NCBI RefSeq assembly: GCF_001412085.1
Contig: NZ_LKEV01000001.1
Coordinates: forward strand, 124,001 to 188,000
Source of the DNA: Corynebacterium lowii
GTDB taxonomy: Bacteria; Actinomycetota; Actinomycetes; Mycobacteriales; Mycobacteriaceae
Direction: 5' to 3'
DNA: 64,000 nucleotides
Below are positions 25,261 to 35,424 of the stretch, in pieces. Position 1 is the stretch's first letter. The number at the start of each line of letters is the position of its first letter. The notes beneath the pieces are model-generated. The model had not been told where the DNA came from, ran no database searches, and was given only the letters and a program-made list of their open reading frames with translations. The translations under genes and the position numbers were made by a program.

Positions 25261-26034
25261 ATGACCCAGAACACTATTACCGAGGAAATCCGCGGCCGCG
25301 TGGCCCTCATTACCCTTAACCGCCCCAAGGCCCTCAACGCCCTGAACAGCGAACTCATGGAGGAGGTCACCGAGGCCGTCACGCGCCTGGACACGAACCC
25401 GGACATCGGGGCCATCGTGCTCACCGGCTCCGCCAAGGCCTTCGCCGCCGGGGCGGACATCAAGGAGATGGCCGATAAGGGCGCCACCGAGATGTACAAC
25501 GCTGATTGGTTCTCCGGCTGGGACGCACTCACCCGCGCCCGCACCCCTATCATCGCGGCGGTCTCCGGCTACGCGCTGGGCGGTGGCTGCGAATTGGCCA
25601 TGATGTGCGATTTCATCATCGCCTCCGAGAGCGCCCGCTTCGGCCAGCCGGAAATTAACCTGGGTATCCTGCCCGGCATGGGCGGCACCCAGCGCCTCAC
25701 CCGCGCGGTGGGCAAGGCCAAGGCGATGGAGATGTGCCTCACCGGCCGCATGATGGACGCCCACGAGGCCGAGCGCTCCGGGCTCGTCGCCCGCGTGGTA
25801 CCCGATGAGGAGCTTGTCGACGCCGCCCTGGACACCGCCGCTACTATCGCAGGGAAGTCCAAGGTGGCGGCCACGATGGTCAAGGAGTCCGTGAATACGG
25901 CTTTCGAGGCGAATCTGGCCCAGGGCCTGCTTTTTGAGCACCGCCTTTTCCACTCCGTCTTTGCCTCGGAGGACCAGAAAGAGGGCATGGCGGCTTTCGT
26001 GGAGAAGCGGAAGCCGGAGTTCAAGCACCGTTAG
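25261..26034 (+). CDS. Enoyl-CoA hydratase/isomerase (crotonase family)
   Basis: A 257-residue enzyme that hydrates 2-enoyl-CoA in beta-oxidation or a related pathway. The crotonase motifs are complete: [11 protein letters not shown] supplies one oxyanion-hole NH and CoA contact, [16 protein letters not shown] the second with a catalytic Glu, and [20 protein letters not shown] the second catalytic Glu. The ATG at 25261 has AAGGAGG seven bases before it. It is monocistronic; the 13-mer GGCGTCGATAAGC follows four bases after the stop codon. Confidence 0.93.
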   Translation: MTQNTITEEIRGRVALITLNRPKALNALNSELMEEVTEAVTRLDTNPDIGAIVLTGSAKAFAAGADIKEMADKGATEMYNADWFSGWDALTRARTPIIAAVSGYALGGGCELAMMCDFIIASESARFGQPEINLGILPGMGGTQRLTRAVGKAKAMEMCLTGRMMDAHEAERSGLVARVVPDEELVDAALDTAATIAGKSKVAATMVKESVNTAFEANLAQGLLFEHRLFHSVFASEDQKEGMAAFVEKRKPEFKHR

Positions 26035-26142
26035 CGGGGCGTCGATAAGCTACTGCTGAGCATGTAGTGGGGTGCGTGTCCCGGGCACTGTGTATCGTGT
26101 ACCACATCGCACAGAGCGTCCACGTGACCGGGAGGCCCCATC

Positions 26143-27762
26143 ATGTCCACGGAGACTACCGCAGAACCACGCAGCACCCTGGGGAAATGGGGTGACCGTT
26201 TCCTCGGCGCCATAGAAACCGTGGGTAATAAACTGCCCACGCCTTTCCTGCTTTTCCTTATTCTCTTTCTCATTACCGCCGTGATCTCCTCGTTCATGGC
26301 GTGGTCGGGGGCGTCGGTAACGGTGCCGGGCTCGGAGGAAACCCTCAATATCAAGGGGCTCTTTACCAGCGAGGGGCTGGTGTGGTTTACCGAGAATATT
26401 GATGACAACTACATCGGCTTCCCACCGCTGGTCACGGTGCTGCCCATCATGCTCGCGGTGGGTATCGCGGAGCGCTCGGGAATGCTCGCCGCGCTTATCC
26501 GCAAACTCTTTGGCTCCGCGAATAAAACGGTGCTGCCCTATGCGGTGGGCGTGACCGGCGTGACGGCCTCCGTGATGGCCGACGCCGCCTTCGTCGTTGT
26601 TCCGCCCCTGGCGGCGATGGTGTTCAAAGCAGCCGGGCGGCACCCCGTGGCGGGCCTGCTCGGCGGTTTTGCCGCCGTGGGCGCGGGTTATTCCACCTCC
26701 CTGGTGCCCAGCAGCCTGGATGCGCTCTTTGCCGGAATCACTAACTCCGTGATGGAGGCGCTGCCGGGCCTGGAAGCGCAGGAAGTGAATCCGGTATCGA
26801 ACTACTACTTCAATATCGCCTCGGCGATTCTTCTGGGACTCATTGCCGGTTACCTCATCGACCGCGTGCTGGAACCGCGCATGGTGCGCCACAATGTGCC
26901 CACGGAGGAAACCGTGGACGAGGAGGACGCTGCTGGTGCTGGAGACGCTGCTGGTTCTGCTGGTTCGCAGAGCGGTGCGCCCAGCCTCACCGCGGAACTG
27001 GAACCGAAGGAATGGCAGGCCCTGAAAGTCTCCCTGTGGGCCACGCTCCTGGTCACCGTCGCCGTGACCGCAGTGATTCTGCTGCCGAGTTCCCCCTGGC
27101 GCAACGAGACCGGTGGCTTCCTGCCGCAATCCCCGCTGCTGAACTCCATCGTGTTCCTGGTGATGCTCTTCTTCCTGGTCATGGGCATTACCTACGGCAT
27201 CGTGGCAGGCACGATCCGCAAGGTGGATGACGCTGTGGACATGATGACGCAATCCCTCAAGGGGATGCTGGAGTTCCTGGTGCTGGCCTTCATTCTGGGG
27301 CAATTCGTGGCGCTCTTTAACTGGACGGGCATTGGCACCTTTACCGCCGTGAAGGGTGCGAGCGCGCTGGAGGCCGTGGGTCTCACCGGCTTTGCGGCGG
27401 TGCTGGCCTTCATTATCCTGGCTAGCTGCCTGAACCTGCTGATTATCTCCGGCTCCGCCATGTGGACGCTCATGGCGGCGGTGTTCGTGCCCATGTTCGC
27501 CCTGCTGGGTTACGAGCCCGGCTTTGTGCAGGCGGCCTTCCGCGTGGGCGACTCCGCCACGCAGATCATCACCCCGCTGAATCCCTACATGATCGTGATT
27601 CTGGGTATGCTGCGCCGCTACGAGCCCCAGGCCGGGCTGGGCACGCTGATGTCTCGCATGTTCGTGTTCGTCATTCCCTTCGGGCTCACCTGGGTGTTGC
27701 TGCTGGCCCTGTGGTTCTACGCCGATCTGCCGCTGGGGCCGGGGGCGGGAATCTTCTTGTAA
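26143..27762 (+). CDS. abgT: AbgT-family transporter
   Basis: A 539-residue membrane protein with about 11-13 spans, of the AbgT family. Members take up p-aminobenzoyl-glutamate or export sulfonamides. Characteristic sequence: GNKLPTPFLLFLILFLIT near the start, VGVTGVTASVMADAAFVVVPPLAAMVF, and the conserved end with PLNPYMIVILGMLRRYEP. A cytoplasmic loop near residue 265 has an Ala/Gly/Ser-rich expansion (GAGDAAGSAGS). An M20 amidohydrolase typical of the abg pathway lies at 33954, separated by a LacI-controlled operon, suggesting that the two were once neighbours. Confidence 0.9.
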   Translation: MSTETTAEPRSTLGKWGDRFLGAIETVGNKLPTPFLLFLILFLITAVISSFMAWSGASVTVPGSEETLNIKGLFTSEGLVWFTENIDDNYIGFPPLVTVLPIMLAVGIAERSGMLAALIRKLFGSANKTVLPYAVGVTGVTASVMADAAFVVVPPLAAMVFKAAGRHPVAGLLGGFAAVGAGYSTSLVPSSLDALFAGITNSVMEALPGLEAQEVNPVSNYYFNIASAILLGLIAGYLIDRVLEPRMVRHNVPTEETVDEEDAAGAGDAAGSAGSQSGAPSLTAELEPKEWQALKVSLWATLLVTVAVTAVILLPSSPWRNETGGFLPQSPLLNSIVFLVMLFFLVMGITYGIVAGTIRKVDDAVDMMTQSLKGMLEFLVLAFILGQFVALFNWTGIGTFTAVKGASALEAVGLTGFAAVLAFIILASCLNLLIISGSAMWTLMAAVFVPMFALLGYEPGFVQAAFRVGDSATQIITPLNPYMIVILGMLRRYEPQAGLGTLMSRMFVFVIPFGLTWVLLLALWFYADLPLGPGAGIFL

Positions 27763-27768
27763 GAAGAT

Positions 27769-28812
27769 TTAGAAAGCCGGTGCCCCCAATGTGCGGCCAT
27801 CGGCTAGCACACCAGGGAAGGCCTCGTGCTGTACTGGTGTTTGTGGATAGGTGAGGCGCTGCTGCATAAGGGCGGCCGCTCGGGAGGCTACGGCCTCGAT
27901 GGCGATGCGCACGCTGGAAAGGCCAAGGTATTTGAGTTCGGGGGAAATGGCATCTATCCCCGTCACGGAAATATCGCGGGGGATGGATACACCAGCGGTC
28001 ATGCACAAACTCATGAAGGCCAGGGCACGGTGATCGGAGGGGAACATGGCTGCCGTGATTTTATTTTCGCGGCAGAGGTGAAACATGTGATTGATTGATT
28101 CCATTTGGTGCGCGGAAGGGAGGATAGGTACTTCGTGCACCGTTGCACCCGATCCTCGCAGGTAGCGGGTGATGGACTGCGAACGATGATGTTCCGGTAC
28201 GGAAACGTGGGGGTCGGTCACCGCCACCCCGATATGTGTGTGGCCATGATTAATTACCGCTTCAGCAATAATGCGGCCATTGACATCTTCATCGTGGGAG
28301 ACGGAACTAACGGCATCGTGTAATTCTGGGCGTCCCACGGTAATCATGGGAACGGTATCGAGGCTGCGCTCTATCTCGGCGGGGTCGATGGTGCCGGTAG
28401 CCAGGTAAATAGCATTGACCCCGGTGCGCAGAAGATGCTTGATGGTGCCGGGTTCATCGACGCGGTTGCCGCTGATAGTGGGAATAGCAGTAATCATCTG
28501 CATGCCCATATCGTCTGTTTGGCGATTCAACTCCGTGTGGAGCTTTGCGTAGGCGGGTATCTCCGGGGTGCGCAGGAGCAAACCAACGGTCGGGATATTG
28601 CGCTGGCGCTCACTGGCTAAGGATTGAGCAGCGCGATTGGGGATATAGCCTAATTCCTTAATAGCGCGGCGCACTTTCGCCTGCGTCTCGGGGCTCACAT
28701 TGGGATTGCCGGAGAGCGCGCGGGAGACGGTGGCCCGAGAGAGATTGGTGGTGCGGGCAACATCGTCCATAGTCACGTGGATGCGGTGGCGCGAGGGCGG
28801 GGTATTGGCCAC
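27769..28812 (-). CDS. LacI-family transcriptional regulator
   Basis: A 347-residue repressor. The N-terminal helix-turn-helix and hinge are classical: TMDDVARTTNLSRATVSRALSGNPNVSPETQAKV. The rest is a periplasmic-binding-protein-like effector domain (VGLLLRTPEIPAYAKLH, ITGIDAISPELKYLGLSSVRI). A good LacI-type operator lies before the substrate-binding-protein gene of the adjacent transporter, so it probably controls that operon in response to a sugar or sugar phosphate. Convergent with abgT, six bases apart; 48 bp downstream of the phosphodiesterase gene. Confidence 0.93.
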   Translation of the reverse strand: MANTPPSRHRIHVTMDDVARTTNLSRATVSRALSGNPNVSPETQAKVRRAIKELGYIPNRAAQSLASERQRNIPTVGLLLRTPEIPAYAKLHTELNRQTDDMGMQMITAIPTISGNRVDEPGTIKHLLRTGVNAIYLATGTIDPAEIERSLDTVPMITVGRPELHDAVSSVSHDEDVNGRIIAEAVINHGHTHIGVAVTDPHVSVPEHHRSQSITRYLRGSGATVHEVPILPSAHQMESINHMFHLCRENKITAAMFPSDHRALAFMSLCMTAGVSIPRDISVTGIDAISPELKYLGLSSVRIAIEAVASRAAALMQQRLTYPQTPVQHEAFPGVLADGRTLGAPAF

Positions 28813-28860
28813 GAATCCTCCAGGGTGGTTGAAATGATTAGAGTGGCACCGGGAACTCTT

Positions 28861-29802
28861 TTAGCCTAGCTCGGTTGAGCCCGGCAGCTTGTGTACGTAG
28901 TCGCGATAAAACCTCAGCGCGGCAGGAAAGTCTGTTTGGATAATATCGGCCCCCTGGGTTATCAGTTTCCCCCACCCGGCATCGGGAGATGTCAAGAGGG
29001 AGGTTATATCGTCCCACTCCCGATAGAGCGGAACACCATTGGCTAGATTCAGGGCGTTGAGAAGAACAAGAAGGTTGCGTTCGTGCAGCATTGTGATGGT
29101 CTCTGCACTTCCCAGGGGAGAGGAAGCATCGCGGGCTAGGATTTCTACTGCGATGGTGTTGATCTGAGGGGTGTTCATCACCTCTTCTAGTTCTCCCAGT
29201 GTTTTTACTATGGGGATGAACATGTACTTGGTGGGGTGGTGAGCCAGCCGCGTGAGATTTTCCTCGGTGGGGTGTGCTTTGAGGAGAACGTAGTGAGGAT
29301 TGGCGTGAGTATCGAGGTAGTGCAGGAAGTCAGGCCAATAATCCCAGCTGCGGTCGATGGTAAGAAAAGAATCTTCCATGTTGGAAAATAACTCTTGAGC
29401 AGTGGTAACCGGATAAGGCCCAGCCTTGGGGGAGCGGTGCCAGGTGTAGTTGAGCGCGCGAATATCGGTGCTGGAAAGGCTGCGAATATCGCGGCTCTCG
29501 GAGAAGTGCAGTTGCTCGTACCCGTTGTGGAATAAGAAGTACTCCCCGTCGGTGGAGCGGATTACGTCAGTTTCGATGATGTCCCCGCCCTGGGCGAGGG
29601 CGGCGTGAAAAGCGGGCAGGGTGTTTTCTGCGATGGCCCCGCCGCTGCTGCCGCGGTGCACCATGATGAGTGGCCTGGTGGAAGCGGCTAAATGGGAAAA
29701 GGCACGGTTGTTTTCTGCGTGGATGGGGTGGCCGAAGGGCATGGTGATGGTTTCTTTGCGGTTGAGGGCGGTGTCGAGGGTGGCGTGGAGGGGATTAAGC
29801 AT
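28861..29802 (-). CDS. Glycerophosphodiester phosphodiesterase-family protein
   Basis: A 313-residue cytoplasmic protein without signal peptide. GDPD-family catalytic residues: HR at 49-50 in MVHRGSSGG, IIETDV with Glu77 and Asp79 as metal ligands, and His92 in FLFHNGY; ENTLPAF is also conserved. Such enzymes split glycerophosphodiesters into sn-glycerol 3-phosphate and an alcohol. The ATG at 29802 overlaps the permease stop region, so the enzyme is coupled to the importer and probably acts on what it brings in. An alternative start is ATG 29742. Confidence 0.85.
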   Translation of the reverse strand: MLNPLHATLDTALNRKETITMPFGHPIHAENNRAFSHLAASTRPLIMVHRGSSGGAIAENTLPAFHAALAQGGDIIETDVIRSTDGEYFLFHNGYEQLHFSESRDIRSLSSTDIRALNYTWHRSPKAGPYPVTTAQELFSNMEDSFLTIDRSWDYWPDFLHYLDTHANPHYVLLKAHPTEENLTRLAHHPTKYMFIPIVKTLGELEEVMNTPQINTIAVEILARDASSPLGSAETITMLHERNLLVLLNALNLANGVPLYREWDDITSLLTSPDAGWGKLITQGADIIQTDFPAALRFYRDYVHKLPGSTELG

Positions 29803-31555
29803 TGAGCATTTCTTGCAAGCGGAGACGATAAGCACTGGTTTTCTTGGTCCGGCGGCGCGTGGCGGAACGCCCGTACACGAGGTAGAGAATGAGACCGGAA
29901 ATAGCCATGAGGAGCACGGTATAGACGAAGACGATGGCGGTACTATCGCTCATATTCTCGCCCCGCGATGCGCTCTCGATGATGATGCCTAGAGGTTGAA
30001 AGAGCGGGTGAGAGAGGAATACTGCGGTGTCGTAGTTATCCAGTAGAGAATTGAAATTGAGGGCGGCGATAGCAGTCGCCGTGGGTGCTACGGCGGGGAG
30101 TAACACCGTGCGGAAGATGCGAAAATCTTTAGCACCGAGGATAGAGGCGGCCTCTTCCACGTTATCGGGAATAGAGGAAAAACTAGCCTTGAGCATGCGG
30201 AGGGTAAAGGGAATCTTCTCGATGATATATCCGATGCCGAGCAGGATTACGGTTCCAATGAGCACTTGATTGAGGATGAGTGCGCGCGGCGTGCTGAAAG
30301 TGAGCACGAGAGAAAGAGCAATCATCGTGGAGGGAAGAATCCACGGTAAGTGGAGGAGATATTCGAGACAGATGGTGAAGAAATTGCGGTAGCGCTGAAT
30401 GATTCTGGCTACAAACAGGATGATGGATACCGTGATGATCGCGGCTGCTCCGGAGTAGCCCACCGAGATGAGGAATGGGCGATAGGCGGTGGGGTCGGTG
30501 AGAATCTGGTGGTAATTCTGCAAGGTAAAAGAGGATAACTGTAATTTTCCGCTGGCGATGGTGGCGGCGTCGGTAAAGGAAAAGAGAACGATCAAGATGG
30601 GTGGTATGACGTAGATTAGGAAGAGCGCGTAGGCCGCTGTGTGAACAGCGACGTTGAAAATCGGATTGGATATTTTTTGCTTGGGTAGTTTTACCGAAAC
30701 CTTGGATATAGAGAAGTAGGTTCCACCGCGCTCGATCCTGTTGAGAATGAAGAGGACGAAAATGGTGGCAATCCCGAGGAACAGAGCCAGGGTGGCTGCT
30801 AAGTCGCGGGACTGGGAAGTCTGGGAGAAACTGAGGATCATCGGGGTGATGGTTTGGAAGTCCTTGCCTCCAATCATCAGTGGCGCAGCCATAGCGCCCA
30901 GACCACTCAAGAAGGTGAGGATGGTGATGGAGAAGAGCATGGGGCGTAAGAGGGGGAGAACGATCTTCCGCAGAATCTCCCAGGAACCTGCGCCTAGCTG
31001 GCGGGCGGCCTCGATGGTTTGATAGTCAATCTTGTTGAGCGAGTTGGTGAGAAACAGCAGGTGCATGCCGGTGCCGTTAATTGTCATGACGATGGTGACG
31101 GCAAGGAAGCCGGTAAACCATTCGGTATCCATCTGAGGGAAAAGGCCTTTCATGGCTCCGGTGAGGAAGCCGTGGGGGCCGTAGATGAAATTGAATCCGG
31201 CCACCATGACCACGCCGCCGTAGAGAAGTACAGTGGCGAAGCCCAGGAAGAGAATGCGGGCTCCCTTGATGTCAAAGTAGCGGGTGACCAGCACGATAAA
31301 TACGCCGATGATATTCACCGTGATGGAGAGTGTGATCGCAAGCAGGAAGGAATTACGCAGCGACTTCATTGCGCGTTCTGATTCAAAGAGCCGGGGAAAG
31401 GCATTGAGCGACCATGATCCCGAGGGGCGGAATACGCTGGATAAGAGCGTGAAGTTCGGCAGTATCATGAAGGTGACCAGGAACCATGCGACCACGACGA
31501 GCAAGATGATATTGAGTGGGGAGCGCAGCATAGCGCGGATGGAGGCGAGTTTCAT
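29795..31555 (-). CDS. ABC transporter permease, double-length (Fbp/AfuB type)
   Basis: A 586-residue membrane protein holding two permease units of about six spans each. Each half has an EAA loop: QTIEAARQLGAGSWEILRKI in the first and NVEEAASILGAKDFRIF in the second. This fused layout is typical of AfuB/FbpB/PhnV-like transporters for iron, phosphonates or phosphorylated sugars. It forms the channel for the ATPase encoded 12 bp upstream. The last codons overlap the start of the phosphodiesterase gene. Regulated with the operon by the upstream LacI-type operator, by inference. Confidence 0.9.
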   Translation of the reverse strand: MKLASIRAMLRSPLNIILLVVVAWFLVTFMILPNFTLLSSVFRPSGSWSLNAFPRLFESERAMKSLRNSFLLAITLSITVNIIGVFIVLVTRYFDIKGARILFLGFATVLLYGGVVMVAGFNFIYGPHGFLTGAMKGLFPQMDTEWFTGFLAVTIVMTINGTGMHLLFLTNSLNKIDYQTIEAARQLGAGSWEILRKIVLPLLRPMLFSITILTFLSGLGAMAAPLMIGGKDFQTITPMILSFSQTSQSRDLAATLALFLGIATIFVLFILNRIERGGTYFSISKVSVKLPKQKISNPIFNVAVHTAAYALFLIYVIPPILIVLFSFTDAATIASGKLQLSSFTLQNYHQILTDPTAYRPFLISVGYSGAAAIITVSIILFVARIIQRYRNFFTICLEYLLHLPWILPSTMIALSLVLTFSTPRALILNQVLIGTVILLGIGYIIEKIPFTLRMLKASFSSIPDNVEEAASILGAKDFRIFRTVLLPAVAPTATAIAALNFNSLLDNYDTAVFLSHPLFQPLGIIIESASRGENMSDSTAIVFVYTVLLMAISGLILYLVYGRSATRRRTKKTSAYRLRLQEMLNA

Positions 31556-31567
31556 GGTGGTATCTCC

Positions 31568-32629
<1,062 letters not shown>

Positions 32630-32650
32630 GGTGGCACCCTTCTGGGATTA

Positions 32651-33721
32651 TTAAGGCAGGTAATTCAGCTCAATCTTTTCAATCCACTGTGGGAGGTATT
32701 GAGCCACAGTTTCCCAATCAATGTCTTGTGCGGTGAAGGAATTGGTTTGCTCGATGGCCTCTTGGTTGGCGGTACTCAGGGCCTGTTTATTGGTGGGTGC
32801 GGTGAAGAACTCCTGAGACCAGGCCGCTTGAAGCTCCGGGGAACCGAACCAGTTGATGAACTCTTGGGCCTTTTCCGTAGCATCGGTGCCCTTAATTACG
32901 GAAATATGCTGCGTGGCCATCGGCACACCGACGGCAGGGTGCACGGCAGTGGTAGAGATGCCATATTCCTTTTCGCGCGCCTCTTTCCCGGCGAGCCACA
33001 TCTGCCCCATGTTGAGCTCGCTAGCGGCCATGCGAGCGTAAAGATCGGTGCCCTTGGTTTCAGGGAGGCCGTTCTTGAAGTACTCTTCAATGGCTTTCCA
33101 GCCCTTTTCCGATACTCCGAGGTCGCCGTTATCGTCCAGGTAACGGGCTAGGATTCCGGCCAAAACCATCTGGGTGGTGGCACCTCCCATTGAGGTGGGC
33201 ACCTGGTACTGCTGGTGATACTGCGATTTCTGCCAGAGTTCAGGCCAGTCCTGGGGAGCTTCTGAGGGGGCGTAAGCGGCATCGTTGTATACGAGCATGA
33301 TGGGCTCCTTGACGATTGGCCAGTACTGCTCATCATCACCCAGGCCAGGTTCTACGTCAGAGGCCCAGGAAGGGGTGAAGGAATCGAGGATGTTCTGGTT
33401 TTTGAGGTTCTCAAAATAGATGTTGTTGAGACCAAAAACCACGTCTGCGATGGGGTTAGCCTTTTCTGCTTCGAGACGGTTTTGAAGGTCGGCGCCGCCG
33501 AGATCTACGAGCTGAATATCAAAACCTTCCGCCTGGGCTTGCCTTTCCAGCCATTCGCCGCGGCCGTCGGAAAGCGAATTGGAGTAAACGGTGAGTGTGC
33601 TGGAATCGCCTTGGCCATCGCCGGTGGAAGCGCAGGCGACCAGGCCGATGCTTAGAGTGGCGGCGCTGAGCCCGGCGGCTAGAACTTTGCGGATACGACG
33701 GGGGTGGTGTGACTGCTGCAT
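32651..33721 (-). CDS. ABC transporter substrate-binding lipoprotein (AfuA-like)
   Basis: A 356-residue lipoprotein. The signal MQQSHHPRRIRKVLAAGLSA leads to lipobox GLVAC with Cys30. The mature part is a periplasmic-binding-protein fold of the iron/phosphate-sugar class: LTVYSNSLSDGRG, ADVVFGLNNIYFENL, and KGTDATEKAQEFINWFGSPELQAAW. Relatives in AfuABC systems bind Fe3+ or hexose phosphates. The LacI regulator and phosphodiesterase next door favour an organic phosphate. The ATG at 33721 has GAGAGG in front and places the signal peptide correctly. First gene of the operon. Confidence 0.9.
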   Translation of the reverse strand: MQQSHHPRRIRKVLAAGLSAATLSIGLVACASTGDGQGDSSTLTVYSNSLSDGRGEWLERQAQAEGFDIQLVDLGGADLQNRLEAEKANPIADVVFGLNNIYFENLKNQNILDSFTPSWASDVEPGLGDDEQYWPIVKEPIMLVYNDAAYAPSEAPQDWPELWQKSQYHQQYQVPTSMGGATTQMVLAGILARYLDDNGDLGVSEKGWKAIEEYFKNGLPETKGTDLYARMAASELNMGQMWLAGKEAREKEYGISTTAVHPAVGVPMATQHISVIKGTDATEKAQEFINWFGSPELQAAWSQEFFTAPTNKQALSTANQEAIEQTNSFTAQDIDWETVAQYLPQWIEKIELNYLP

Positions 33722-33762
33722 GAGGACCTCTCGGTTGATGATATGTGGCGCTCTCACCTGTA

Positions 33763-33776
33763 TGAACGCGCTTTCA
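33763..33776. promoter_or_regulatory. LacI-type operator upstream of the importer operon
   Basis: TGAACGCGCTTTCA is a 14-base palindrome with one mismatched pair; the ideal LacI/GalR-family site is TGAAAGCGCTTTCA. It lies 41 bases before the binding-protein start codon, where a repressor would block transcription. The cognate regulator is the LacI gene at the end of the same cluster. Confidence 0.75.
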
Positions 33777-33953
33777 TTAGCGTATCGGCTACCCGTTACG
33801 GGGGAGTGACAAGTTTGTGAATTGTTCTTGAATTGGTTGCTACGAGGCGGTGAATACCAACAGTGCTGTTTCTTAGGTGGAAGGAACTCGCTGCGGGAAT
33901 CTTCTTGTAAGGGGCTGTAGCCTAGTAAGGAACCTGCCGCGAAAGGATTTCCC

Positions 33954-35291
33954 ATGCTCCCCCAGCCTTCCACCGCCTATCTCGACGCGATGAGGGAGGG
34001 GATTGAGCGCCGGGCACGTGCGGCTAAGGCGGCACGCGCCCGCATCAGGGGGCGGGGGGCCGAGGAAGATTACGAGGGCCAGGAACGAGTGTGGCGCGAC
34101 CTCACCGCTCTCGGCGAGGACCTGCGCGGCGACCTCCACAACCTGGCCTTTGACCTCCACGATCACCCCGAGGAGGCCTTTCAAGAACACTACGCCGTGG
34201 CCATCATCGCCCAACTGCTGCGCGATCACGGCCACGAGGTAGAGGTGGGCGTGGGCGGCCTAGAAACCGCCCTGCGCGCCGAGGCTGTCTCCCCGGACTT
34301 CGATCCCCAGCGCGACCCCACCGTGGCGATCCTTGCCGAGTACGACGCCCTGCCCGGCATCGGGCACGGCTGCGGGCATAACATCATCGCGGCGTCGGCA
34401 GTGGGTGCCTTTCTCGCGGCGGCGCAGCGTATGGAGGGGGCGCGCGGGAGGATTGTGCTGCTGGGCACGCCCGCAGAAGAGGGGCACTCGGGCAAGGAAT
34501 ACATGATTCGCGCCGGGGCTTTCGAGGGCATCGACGCCGCGATTATGGTGCACCCCTTCTCCTTTGACCTCGCGGAACACGCCTGGGTGGGGCGCCGCAC
34601 GCTCACCGCCACGTTCCACGGCGTCTCCGCGCACGCCTCCTCCGAGCCCTTCATGGGGCGTAACGCCCTCGACGCCGCCACCCTCGCCTACCAGGGCTTT
34701 GGGCTGCTGCGCCAACAAATGCCGCCCTCAGACCGGCTGCACGCCGTGATTACCGAAGGTGGCCAGCGCCCCTCCGTGATCCCCGATACCGCCACCATGT
34801 CCATCTACGTGCGCTCGCTGATGGCGCAGACCCTCAAGGACCTCTCCCAGCGTATCGACGCCGTGCTCGACGGCGCTGCGCTCATGGCCGGGGTGGAGGT
34901 GAGCAAGGAATGGGACGTGCACCCCACCAGCCTGCCGGTGCGCAACAACCACGTGCTCGCGCTGCGCTGGGCCGATACCCAGGAGCGACGCGGGCGGCGC
35001 GCCCTGCCTGGCGGGGTGGTACCCGATACGCTGGCGGCCTCCACGGACTTCGGCAACGTTTCCAACCTGGTGCCTGGCCTGCACCCCATGCTGAAGATCG
35101 CGCCGCAGGGGGTGGCGCTGCACACCAAGGCCTTTGCGGAGTACGCGCGCACCGAGGAGGCGGTGGACGCTGCTGTGGACGCGGCGGTGGGGTTGGCGCA
35201 GGTGGCGCACGACGCCTTGCGGGAGCCTGCTCTGCTGCATGCGGCGAAGGAGGAGTTTGAGGGGGCTGGGGGAGTGGTGAGGGTGGAGTAG
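33954..35291 (+). CDS. M20-family amidohydrolase (AbgB-like)
   Basis: A 445-residue metallohydrolase of the M20 aminoacylase/AbgB subgroup. Motifs: HDHPEEAFQE near the N-terminus, YDALPGIGHGCGHNI with metal-binding Cys/His, LLGTPAEEGHSGKEYMI with the catalytic glutamates, and HPFSFDL. Members remove an amide-linked group from benzoyl- or indoleacetyl-amino acids and p-aminobenzoyl-glutamate. Together with the AbgT transporter at 26143 it could form a p-aminobenzoyl-glutamate salvage pair, but the substrate is unproven. AAAGGA precedes the ATG. Divergent from the LacI-controlled importer operon. Confidence 0.88.
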   Translation: MLPQPSTAYLDAMREGIERRARAAKAARARIRGRGAEEDYEGQERVWRDLTALGEDLRGDLHNLAFDLHDHPEEAFQEHYAVAIIAQLLRDHGHEVEVGVGGLETALRAEAVSPDFDPQRDPTVAILAEYDALPGIGHGCGHNIIAASAVGAFLAAAQRMEGARGRIVLLGTPAEEGHSGKEYMIRAGAFEGIDAAIMVHPFSFDLAEHAWVGRRTLTATFHGVSAHASSEPFMGRNALDAATLAYQGFGLLRQQMPPSDRLHAVITEGGQRPSVIPDTATMSIYVRSLMAQTLKDLSQRIDAVLDGAALMAGVEVSKEWDVHPTSLPVRNNHVLALRWADTQERRGRRALPGGVVPDTLAASTDFGNVSNLVPGLHPMLKIAPQGVALHTKAFAEYARTEEAVDAAVDAAVGLAQVAHDALREPALLHAAKEEFEGAGGVVRVE

Positions 35292-35295
35292 GGGG

Positions 35296-35400
35296 ACGTG
35301 TCGAAATCTTAGCCTGAAATCGACACGTTTTGCCCATATGTCGATGGGGCGTACATGTTAGGGGAAAGTGTCGAAATTGTGGGGAAAATCGATATGTTTG
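35296..35400. repeat. TGTCGA inverted repeats between the amidohydrolase and fic
   Basis: ACGTGTCGA at 35296-35304 and TCGACACGT at 35320-35328 form a perfect nine-base inverted repeat followed by TTTT-like sequence. A second, imperfect unit follows (GTGTCGAAATT ... AAATCGATATG, about 35369-35398), and a TGTCGA lies between them. The first hairpin could end the amidohydrolase transcript; the repeated half-sites could also be an operator for fic. Confidence 0.55.
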
Positions 35401-35424
35401 GCCAGGGCTGGCTAAGGTAAGGGC

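Noticed and set aside
26050..27303. 417-codon minus-strand frame opposite abgT
   Set aside because: Charged, His/Gln-rich product with no domain; abgT is clearly the real gene.
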